Shown: positions 8,084 through 15,807 of the stretch, piece by piece | Numbering within the stretch: the stretch's first letter is position 1 | Layout: the number at the start of each line of letters is the position of its first letter | The notes under the pieces: model-generated | Databases searched by the model: none | Told to the model about the DNA's origin: nothing | What the model saw: the letters and a program-made list of their open reading frames with translations, nothing else | NCBI GenBank assembly: GCA_017448345.1 | Contig: JAFSLP010000004.1 | Span: forward strand, 1-64,000 | Direction of reading: 5' to 3' | DNA length: 64,000 bases | Source of the DNA: Paludibacteraceae bacterium | GTDB taxonomy: Bacteria; Bacteroidota; Bacteroidia; Bacteroidales; Paludibacteraceae | Position numbers and translations under genes: made by a program

Positions 8084-10617
8084 TAATCGACAAAATGACA
8101 TATACCCCTTTTGTACATCGTGCATTTTCCCTTTGTACTTTATTTCTTGTTCCTTTGTACCTTTCCGCACAGGTATATATGCCTCTTGAGATACAGAACG
8201 GCATGACGCGGGAGATGACAAGCGGGACACAGGTTCCTGTACACGGTTGCCGCACACCGGTCAGTATCCCTGCTGCGGTGGGAAACGGCTTCCGTACGGA
8301 CGGGTATTCCAGTTATATCGAAATGCCTATCAACGGCCTGATTAAAAACAATGCCTTGGGTGTGAACATGAAGGACTCGGTCGTGTCCACACTGACCATC
8401 AGTTTCTGGTGCGCCATTGAGACATACCCGATGATGACAACGGGTACCATGAGTCCCGCCTATCAGCTGTACACGGATATTTTAGGCAATATTGATGACA
8501 AGAAACATACCGGCTTCGCCTTTCAACTGAGCAATCAGGGACGGTTCCGCTTCCGCTGCTATTCAAGCGGCTGGGAAGTGACGTGCGATGGCGGTGACGC
8601 CAAACTATGGTGGAACCAATGGCACCATCTTGTAGCAACGATTGACGGCTATAATCAGGAGATTCATTTTTATGACAACGGCGTGGAAGTAGCGGGAACG
8701 GGCTGTATGTACGATGCCACTATCGGAGAAAAGAATCTGATGATAGGCAGGAGCGTCAATGATACGGTGATGGACGGCATGTTCAACCTCAATTATTTCA
8801 ACGGTATCATAGACGAAGTGCGTATTGACACAGGTATCTGGACAATGAGTGCCATCGCCGAGAACATACCTCAACATGAGGTGGATTTTAATATTCCCAT
8901 GGAGGCGTATGCGGAGGATTTGTGCCGTCCACGCTACCATGGCATGCCCTCGCAAGGCTGGACCAACGAATCGCACGGGATGGCATACAGCGACGGCAAA
9001 TACCATGTATTCTTCCAAAAAAACGGTAATGGACCTTACATGGCACGTTTGCATTGGGGACATATCTCTTCGCCGGACTTATGCCACTGGCATGAGGACG
9101 TGGTGGCACTGATGCCTGATCAGGACTATGACATCAAAGGCTGCTGGTCCGGCTGTATCGTGCGCGACGACGAGATAACAGGCGGCGAACCTTGGGCGCT
9201 CTATTCCGCTATCGGCAACCGGGAGTCGTTCAATCCTCTCAACCCTGACGACGGCAGTCACTGCGAGTTGATGTTCGCCTCGCCGAAAGATCCAGCGCTC
9301 AAATACTGGCACAAACAAGCGCAACCCGGTATATGCTGCTCATTCCGGGAGGACTTCCGCGACCCCTATTTCTTCCGCGCCAACGGCAGACCTTACATCA
9401 TTGCCGGGTGCAGCAATAACGGATTGGGCATAGCTACGCTTCATCGCTACGAAGGGGACAACCGCTGGAGCAGTGACGGTGACATATTCTTCAGCGAAGG
9501 ACCGTTAGCCGATGCCGGTAATTTCTGGGAGATGCCGAATGTCACTCCTTTCGGGGACAACCGCTGGGTTTTCACCTGCACTCCTATGTCCACCTCATAC
9601 GGCGTGCGCTGCCTCTATTGGGTAGGCGGCATAGACGGTGCCGGGCATTTCAATCCATGGCAGGGACCGCAAACGGTTGAACTGCCGGGTATGGCAAAGG
9701 ACGGTTTCGGTCTTCTTTCGCCTACTATTCTTCAGAAAGACGGCAAGACGATAGTACTGGGTATCGTACCCGACAAAGCCAGCACTACGCTCAACTATAC
9801 AGCGGGGTACGCACACCTCTATTCGTTCCCCAGAGAGTGGCGGCTGGACGGTGCAGGAAACCTTTGCCAGTCTCCGTTCGAAGGGCTGTTTGCGCTCCGC
9901 ACACCGGAGCGTATCGTAAAATCCTCGCTGGATGTCAAGGAAGATACAGTCATCAATCTGGCTCCGGTAGAGGGACGGTCCGTCGAACTCTGTACCTCTT
10001 TTGTAATCGGTGAGGCACAGGTGGGCTTTACACTTCTCAAGAACTCATACGGCGGCATGAACGTCTATATCGACCCGACAGAGCAGAAACTGGTTGTGGA
10101 CATGACCTCTATCGGTCGCCGTGCCAATGACATCGGTGTGTTTGACGGCGTTTACAGCAGTATCATCCCTTCGGGGTTGGTACAAGGAGAGACCTGCAAG
10201 CTGGATGTGTTCTTCGACCATTCGATTCTCGATATTTTCGTCAATGACCGCTATGCCACTTCCATCCGCGTTTTCCCCTATGACTATTCAGCCAACGGCT
10301 GCGAGTTCTACGTGGAGGGCGGCGAGGCGAAAATAACCTCCGTGCAGGCATACGGTCTTGGTGAGATAACCCACTACTCCAAAGCCCAGTCCGTTGAGCC
10401 CCCGCAGGACGAGTCCGCTCTGGTCATCAAGGGACGACAGGTCTATTATGACACCGCCTACCCCTCAATACTCCGCGTCTATGACAACATGGGACGTTTG
10501 CTGCAGGCACAGCAGGTGCAAGGGACAGGGACGATGACCATTGCTGACAAGGGCTATGTGCTTGTCAGCATAGAAAACGCAGTTCAACATTTCACAAAAT
10601 CCGCAATGATATTATGA
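8080..10617 (+). CDS. GH32 enzyme with N-terminal LamG-like domain and an altered nucleophile motif
   Basis: 845 residues. A signal peptide ends in YLSAQ; start could be 8080 (overlapping the previous stop) or 8095. Residues about 50-265 form a LamG/concanavalin-like domain (LTISFWCAIE, WNQWHHLVATIDG, MIGRSVNDTVMDG). The GH32 five-bladed propeller follows at about 285-600 with a C-terminal beta sandwich to about 770. The RDP motif (FRDPYFF, Asp428) and acid/base motif (WEMPN, Glu484) are present, but the usual WMNDPNG reads WTNESHG, placing Glu297 where the nucleophile Asp is expected. The last ~60 residues (ILRVYDNMGRLLQAQQV) resemble a sorting-type tail. Predicted secreted fructanase or fructan-binding relative; activity is uncertain because of the motif change. 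Confidence 0.8.
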   Translation: MIIDKMTYTPFVHRAFSLCTLFLVPLYLSAQVYMPLEIQNGMTREMTSGTQVPVHGCRTPVSIPAAVGNGFRTDGYSSYIEMPINGLIKNNALGVNMKDSVVSTLTISFWCAIETYPMMTTGTMSPAYQLYTDILGNIDDKKHTGFAFQLSNQGRFRFRCYSSGWEVTCDGGDAKLWWNQWHHLVATIDGYNQEIHFYDNGVEVAGTGCMYDATIGEKNLMIGRSVNDTVMDGMFNLNYFNGIIDEVRIDTGIWTMSAIAENIPQHEVDFNIPMEAYAEDLCRPRYHGMPSQGWTNESHGMAYSDGKYHVFFQKNGNGPYMARLHWGHISSPDLCHWHEDVVALMPDQDYDIKGCWSGCIVRDDEITGGEPWALYSAIGNRESFNPLNPDDGSHCELMFASPKDPALKYWHKQAQPGICCSFREDFRDPYFFRANGRPYIIAGCSNNGLGIATLHRYEGDNRWSSDGDIFFSEGPLADAGNFWEMPNVTPFGDNRWVFTCTPMSTSYGVRCLYWVGGIDGAGHFNPWQGPQTVELPGMAKDGFGLLSPTILQKDGKTIVLGIVPDKASTTLNYTAGYAHLYSFPREWRLDGAGNLCQSPFEGLFALRTPERIVKSSLDVKEDTVINLAPVEGRSVELCTSFVIGEAQVGFTLLKNSYGGMNVYIDPTEQKLVVDMTSIGRRANDIGVFDGVYSSIIPSGLVQGETCKLDVFFDHSILDIFVNDRYATSIRVFPYDYSANGCEFYVEGGEAKITSVQAYGLGEITHYSKAQSVEPPQDESALVIKGRQVYYDTAYPSILRVYDNMGRLLQAQQVQGTGTMTIADKGYVLVSIENAVQHFTKSAMIL

Positions 10618-11705
10618 CCAACAAACTGTCACTAATCACCATGGTGCTTGGGACATTGTCCCTTTGTACCTTCTTCAGTGCCTGCCAACCGGCGGTTACC
10701 CCGGAGGAGCCGGAGAAGCCGGAGCCTACCGATTCCATATGGGAGAACCCTACCGATTTACCTGTCGCAAGGGAGGATCAGATTGCTTTTCTCTCGCTCT
10801 ACTCCACGCCAGAACAACTGATAGCGGAGGGCGATGATGATGAGGCTTGTGCGTGGATATGGATGCACGAGACATTCCCCGATGTCCAGTTCCTGCCCTT
10901 TGAGCAGATCAGACCGCATACGCTGGATTCTATCCGTGTCCTGTTCTGGCTGCGGGATGTGGAGACCGGCAGGATAGAGGATGTCACCACCATTCCAGAA
11001 CCGGCAATGGCTGTAGCCGAAGAGATAACCGAGTGGTACATAGCCGGAGGCAATATCATCTTATGGGGTCATGCCGTACTGTATATCGAGGCATTGGGCA
11101 GACTGCCGGAAGGCACCTACACCTCCCCGAAACATGACTTGGCTTGCGGTTGCGGCGCCGGACATCTCGACCTCGGGCACTGGCTGATGTCGGTGCAACT
11201 GTTTCCCGGCGGAAAATTCAAAAAAGACCATTCCACCCATCCGCTCTTCAAGGGCATTCCAATCTATACGGATAACAATATCCGGGGGTTCATGGTGAAG
11301 GGTCCGGGATGGACGGAGGACCACAACTGCGTCTTCTTCAATTATCCGTCCGAGATAACAGGACGCAGTTGGCAGGCAGAGATATGCTATACGCTGCTCA
11401 AGGATTATTACGGTATCACCCCTCTGGCTACATGGGATTCGCAAATATCTTGGGTCTCGCAACTGAATGTATATGAGTTGAAACGCGGCAATACCGATTA
11501 TCATGGCAGAGCCCTCTGTATCGGCAACGGCGGATGCGAGTTTACCATGAAGAATTTCCGTCAGACAGGCACGGACGGCGAGGGACACCCGGTTTATGAG
11601 ACCTCGGCTGACCTCTCGGTGCATCCGCACAATAACATCTATCAGGATAATATATTACTTATGGCGCGCAACGCCGTCAATTATATGCGAAATGGAAACG
11701 AATAA
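10614..11705 (+). CDS. DUF4960-type surface lipoprotein
   Basis: 363 residues; start overlaps the previous stop as ATGA, so the two are probably translationally coupled. Lipoprotein signal ends in FFSAC, followed by a Pro/Glu-rich linker (EEPEKPEPTDS). One DUF4960-type domain fills the rest: DDDEACAWIWMHETF, VLFWLRDV, YIAGGNIILWGHAVLY, IEALGR, the signature EDHNC, and HGRALCIGNGGCEF. It lacks the extra N-terminal beta sandwich of the protein at 6902. Role inferred as a further fructan-binding surface protein. No catalytic residues can be argued for. Confidence 0.7.
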   Translation: MTNKLSLITMVLGTLSLCTFFSACQPAVTPEEPEKPEPTDSIWENPTDLPVAREDQIAFLSLYSTPEQLIAEGDDDEACAWIWMHETFPDVQFLPFEQIRPHTLDSIRVLFWLRDVETGRIEDVTTIPEPAMAVAEEITEWYIAGGNIILWGHAVLYIEALGRLPEGTYTSPKHDLACGCGAGHLDLGHWLMSVQLFPGGKFKKDHSTHPLFKGIPIYTDNNIRGFMVKGPGWTEDHNCVFFNYPSEITGRSWQAEICYTLLKDYYGITPLATWDSQISWVSQLNVYELKRGNTDYHGRALCIGNGGCEFTMKNFRQTGTDGEGHPVYETSADLSVHPHNNIYQDNILLMARNAVNYMRNGNE

Positions 11706-13257
11706 TCACAAATTTGTACTTTGTGCCTTGTACATTGTACTGGGTACTTTGTTCACCGCTTGTACGGGACCGGTCACACCAGAGGAACCGGTCATCCCTC
11801 CGGTAGAGGAAGATACCACCCGTGTGGATACCGCCACCGTAGTAGTATCCCCCACCACCCGTCCTGAGCTCTATCGCCCGCAGGTGCATTACACTCCCCA
11901 TCACAACTGGAGCAACGACCCGAACGGACTGTTCTACAAAGACGGTGTCTGGAATCTGTACTATCAGTTCAACCCCAACGGCATAGAGTGCGACTTCGGC
12001 GGTATGAGTTGGGGACATGCCTCTTCCACCGACCTGATGCACTGGCAGGAGAAGAGTCCTGTGCTCTATCCTGACGGTATGGGTGCCATGTACTCGGGGT
12101 GCAGCGTGGTGGACAAAGATAACCGAGCCGGGTTCGGTAACGGAGCTGTGCTGGCGTATTACACCGCTTCCGGAGAAAAACAAGTCATCTGTCTTGCCAT
12201 CAGCACCGATGGCGGAGAGACATTCTGGAAATATGAGCATAATCCCATCGTCCCCTCTACAGGACTGGTCAATTTCCGCGACCCGAAAGTGGTGTATGAC
12301 CCCCATCGCGGACGATGGACCATGATGGTAGCCAAAGGCTGGGACCTCGGCATAGAAATCTGGCACAGTTATAACCTGATGCAGTGGGATTTCGACGGTA
12401 TCTTCCGCGTCAATACCGAGCGTTGCAACATGAGTCAGTGGGAGTGCTGCGACCTGCTGTATTTCGAGCAGGCGGACAAATGGGTGGCAGTGGTCAGCAT
12501 CAATCCCAACGGATATATCACCGGTTCATCGACGATGTATTTCGTCGGCTCGTTCGATGGTGTGACCTTTACCCCTGATGCCGACGACTATCCCCGATGG
12601 CTGGACTACGGAGCCGATTGCTATGCCGGTGTGACGTTTGACAATGCGCCCGACGGACGCAAGGTGATGATAGCATGGATGAACAACTGGGATTACGCTC
12701 CTGCCTGTCCGCCTTCGGCATGGAAGAGCGCATATACCCTGCCGCGTGAGCTGAGTCTGAAACAGATGGGAGGGCATTGGGTATTATGTTCTACGCCCGT
12801 CAGCGAGTTGGATAAGATTGCTTCTGCGTGGCATGATGCAGCTACAGGCATGGAGAATATAGGCGGCGACTATGCCGATGCATGGGAAGCCAAGATAACA
12901 CTGTCCCTTGCCAACGATGCCACTATTACCCTGTCAAACAAATACGGAAACGAATATGTCATCCGTGTGAATGCACAGCAGCGCATCATCTATTGCGACC
13001 GTGGCGGCAGAACGGGAGAATTCAACTTCAGCACCCTCTTTGCCGTTCCGTCCATGAGCGCACCCATTGAAGGGAATGAACAGTATCTGACGCTTGATAT
13101 CGTGGTGGACCAGAGCAGTGTCGAACTGTTTGCCGGAGAAGGAAGCACCTGTTTCACCAACACTGTCTATCCGCGCAGTATATACCGCAATATTACCGTG
13201 GACGGTATCGTGACGGAGATGAAAGTGCGTACTTTGGAAACTATCTGGAAACCATAA
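11692..13257 (+). CDS. GH32 fructanase lipoprotein, probable surface endo-levanase or inulinase
   Basis: 521 residues, lipoprotein signal ending in LFTAC, then a Pro/Glu/Thr linker. All GH32 catalytic motifs are intact: NWSNDPNG with nucleophile Asp76, NFRDPK with Asp197 and WECCD with acid/base Glu251. The propeller spans about 60-370 and a C-terminal beta sandwich follows. Lipidation suggests a cell-surface location, as for the endo-levanase BT1760, so it may make the first cuts in the polymer; exo- versus endo-action cannot be read from sequence. The start overlaps the end of the upstream gene by 14 bases. A start further upstream at 11596 would lie deep in that gene and is rejected. Confidence 0.9.
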   Translation: METNNHKFVLCALYIVLGTLFTACTGPVTPEEPVIPPVEEDTTRVDTATVVVSPTTRPELYRPQVHYTPHHNWSNDPNGLFYKDGVWNLYYQFNPNGIECDFGGMSWGHASSTDLMHWQEKSPVLYPDGMGAMYSGCSVVDKDNRAGFGNGAVLAYYTASGEKQVICLAISTDGGETFWKYEHNPIVPSTGLVNFRDPKVVYDPHRGRWTMMVAKGWDLGIEIWHSYNLMQWDFDGIFRVNTERCNMSQWECCDLLYFEQADKWVAVVSINPNGYITGSSTMYFVGSFDGVTFTPDADDYPRWLDYGADCYAGVTFDNAPDGRKVMIAWMNNWDYAPACPPSAWKSAYTLPRELSLKQMGGHWVLCSTPVSELDKIASAWHDAATGMENIGGDYADAWEAKITLSLANDATITLSNKYGNEYVIRVNAQQRIIYCDRGGRTGEFNFSTLFAVPSMSAPIEGNEQYLTLDIVVDQSSVELFAGEGSTCFTNTVYPRSIYRNITVDGIVTEMKVRTLETIWKP

Positions 13258-13280
13258 TAGTATTTTAAAATTCAATTACA

Positions 13281-15665
13281 ATGAGAAAGTCTTTTTTATT
13301 GTTGCTTGCCCTTGGCATCTGTATGATGTCGCAAGCCAAAGTGGCATTTCTGGTGCCGGCTGCTGATACCGACATCAACTCTATGCACTATGAGCACTAT
13401 GTCACCAATGACAATGGCGTGCCCCGTCAGTTCGAGCAAAGCCCGGAACGGCGCGCATGGAACTGGTTCAACGAATGGTTTGTCGCTTCCGACGAAGGAC
13501 GGTTTATCTGTTTCAACGACTTGGCGAATATCCCCTCGGACATCCATGCCATCTGGATTTATGTGGACCGTGTGGATTTTGGTACCACTGCCTTTGATGC
13601 TCTCTTTGCCGAGCATATCGGCGAGTTGCAGGCTTTCGTCAATAACGGCGGTTCCATCTTCCTCTGCAAACAAGCCACGCGTCTGGAGAAAGACCTTGTG
13701 GGTGCCACCGATGCCAACGGTCAGGTGATTGTGCCCGACTACAACGACGGCGGCTATCAGGGTGCCGCCACATGGGGTGTGGACTACCGCTTTGAGTTTC
13801 CCGATGACGTTGTATGGTCCAATGTGGAGCATCCTATGTTCAAATATGCTCCCTACAAAGACGACAACTATGCCGAGCTCATCTGGACGAACGGCGGCAT
13901 GCTGACCGACCATAACTGCGGTATCGGCATCGGTGCGCTGGATATGGACAGCGTGAAGGATGTAAACGGTTTGACCGCATTCCAGAACCGCAACCACTGT
14001 AAAGTGCTCGGCTCTTGGGCTAACGGAGACGGATGTCATTACGGCGGAGCTATCGAGTTCCAACCCTATGCCAACCGCAAGGGTACCGTGATTACGATGG
14101 GTCTGGCAGCTTATTCGTGGATTAACAACAACGGCGGCAACGGCTGGGTGAACACACAGGTCATCACCCGTAGCACCCTCCGCTATCTGGAGAGTCTGCA
14201 TGCCAATGCCGACAAGGCACCGGTAGCGTATCTGCTGCCCTCCTCCATTCCTTCGCTGGCAGGCTGGTACGGCGACGAACAGCCGGAGCATAATGCAGCG
14301 GTATGGTTCCGCGACACCTATGTAAAGACAGGAAAAGGACGTTTCGTCAACATGGAGGAACTGCCGGACCTTGTCGCGCAAGGAGTGACTACCCTCTGGG
14401 TGAACATCGAGCGTATCGGTATCTCTACGGAAGACGGACTGCTGCTCGACTATCCCGACAAACTGAAAGCCTACATCCAAGCGGGCGGTAATGTGCTGTT
14501 GACCAAACAAGCTACCTACCTGACCTATACGATGGGACGTATCGGCTATGCACCGGCATTCAACTCCTCGCCGGACTATACTACGGAAGACCTCGGGCAA
14601 CTCCGCAGCATCCAGACAGTGATGGGTCTGAGCGACTGTGTGGCAGTGGAAGAAAGGCTGGACATGAGCGCACACCGTATCTTCAATAACATGCTCGGTT
14701 ATTGGGACACCAAGAGTATGTTCTTCGTGGCTCCGGAGTGCAAGAAGACCTATGATTACTGCTCATGGACAGACTATCTCCGTGCAGGGGAAGAGGATAC
14801 GCATTATGACAACTGCCTGCTGCAGCGTCTGCGTGATTTTGAGGCAGACTGGCACGCTACCGTGCTGGCAGGACAAGGCGGCATCGGTGATTATTGCCTG
14901 AGCAATATCGTTGAGTTCAATGCAACGGACGAGTGGAAAGGACGTATCCTCACCATCGGTTCCGCCGCCTACCAATGGGGCAGCAGCAACAACGGTGTGG
15001 AGCGCCGGAACATGACTACACTGACCGCCAACTGCCTCAGCTATCTGGCAGACGAAAAAGCGGAAGAAAACGTCTATACACGTCCGGTGACTACGCAGAA
15101 ATACGGCACTATCTGTTTTGAATATGCCGTGGAAGCGGACAAGATTGAAGGTGCTGAGATGTACGAAATCCTCTCCTTTGACCCCACGGGTGACTCTGTC
15201 ATTCTGACCAAGACAGACCATATGGAACCCGGCAAACCGTATATCTATTACGCTACGGCTTCGCAACTCCGGCTCCGTTACAGCGGCATGAAAGAGGAAG
15301 CCAAGAGCCATAACGGTCTCATCGGCTTTATCGGCTGGGAGGAGACGGACACGCACGCCGTGGAGGAAGGCAATTATGTAGTAGCCGATGATGCACTGCG
15401 GATGGTAGATATACATAATCCTGTCGTGCTGTCACCACGCTACGCCTATGTGAACGCAGAAGAGATACCCGCTTATACCGAAATGCCGGGTACAGCATAC
15501 AAGCTGATGAAGATTTTCAAGGCTGCTCCTTCGGCAGTAGATCAGGTGGAGAGTACCGGTATGCAGACCGGTATATATGACCTGCTGGGACGCAAAGTGC
15601 TTGCTCCGCAGACTTCGGGCATATATATCATCAATGGCAAGAAGACCGTAGTGACTATTCCCTGA
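13281..15665 (+). CDS. Secreted protein with two DUF4960-type domains
   Basis: 794 residues. A cleavable signal peptide ends in SQA; there is no lipobox. Domain 1 (about 20-310) starts KVAFLVP and contains AIWIYVDRV, GGSIFLCKQATRL and TDHNC. Domain 2 (about 315-605) contains PVAYLLPSSIP, TLWVNIERIG, GGNVLLTKQATYL. A C-terminal beta module (about 610-760) and a short tail (TGIYDLLGRKV, SGIYIINGKK) resemble Bacteroidales secretion/sorting tails. Last gene of the susC1 operon, 23 bases after the GH32. Very similar in layout to the next gene, so they are duplicates. Likely a secreted or surface-attached fructan-binding protein; that function is inference. Confidence 0.7.
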   Translation: MRKSFLLLLALGICMMSQAKVAFLVPAADTDINSMHYEHYVTNDNGVPRQFEQSPERRAWNWFNEWFVASDEGRFICFNDLANIPSDIHAIWIYVDRVDFGTTAFDALFAEHIGELQAFVNNGGSIFLCKQATRLEKDLVGATDANGQVIVPDYNDGGYQGAATWGVDYRFEFPDDVVWSNVEHPMFKYAPYKDDNYAELIWTNGGMLTDHNCGIGIGALDMDSVKDVNGLTAFQNRNHCKVLGSWANGDGCHYGGAIEFQPYANRKGTVITMGLAAYSWINNNGGNGWVNTQVITRSTLRYLESLHANADKAPVAYLLPSSIPSLAGWYGDEQPEHNAAVWFRDTYVKTGKGRFVNMEELPDLVAQGVTTLWVNIERIGISTEDGLLLDYPDKLKAYIQAGGNVLLTKQATYLTYTMGRIGYAPAFNSSPDYTTEDLGQLRSIQTVMGLSDCVAVEERLDMSAHRIFNNMLGYWDTKSMFFVAPECKKTYDYCSWTDYLRAGEEDTHYDNCLLQRLRDFEADWHATVLAGQGGIGDYCLSNIVEFNATDEWKGRILTIGSAAYQWGSSNNGVERRNMTTLTANCLSYLADEKAEENVYTRPVTTQKYGTICFEYAVEADKIEGAEMYEILSFDPTGDSVILTKTDHMEPGKPYIYYATASQLRLRYSGMKEEAKSHNGLIGFIGWEETDTHAVEEGNYVVADDALRMVDIHNPVVLSPRYAYVNAEEIPAYTEMPGTAYKLMKIFKAAPSAVDQVESTGMQTGIYDLLGRKVLAPQTSGIYIINGKKTVVTIP

Positions 15666-15677
15666 TAAGGTAAAATT

Positions 15678-15732
15678 GTTGCGAAATATGCCATTCGTGT
15701 TGCGTTGCAACGCTAGTGGTATATTTTGCAAC
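15678..15732. promoter_or_regulatory. 55-bp operator, copy B
   Basis: Sites start at 15678 (GTTGCGAAATATG), 15699 (GTTGCGTTGCAAC, containing the perfect palindrome GTTGCAAC) and 15720 (TATATTTTGCAAC). Same 21-base period and same 32-base distance to the -7 box as the other three copies. It begins 12 bases after the upstream stop codon. Confidence 0.85.
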
Positions 15733-15739
15733 ATAATTA

Positions 15740-15771
15740 TTTGCGCACGTGCGCATAAAGTGCTACCTTTG
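15740..15771 (+). promoter_or_regulatory. Promoter of the tandem DUF4960 gene
   Basis: TTTG at 15740-15743, 20-base spacer, TACCTTTG at 15764-15771. The spacer starts with the perfect 12-bp palindrome GCGCACGTGCGC (15743-15754), an extreme version of the GCGTATG/GCATGTGC element that follows -33 in other promoters of this window. Confidence 0.85.
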
Positions 15772-15807
15772 CGCAGCAAATTAATTTTTAACTCAAAATT
15801 TAATAAC

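Noticed and set aside
13296..14675. 459-residue open frame on the minus strand
   Set aside because: It lies wholly antisense to the double DUF4960 gene, has no promoter, signal or motif, and its His/Val-rich composition is what the complement of this codon usage gives.
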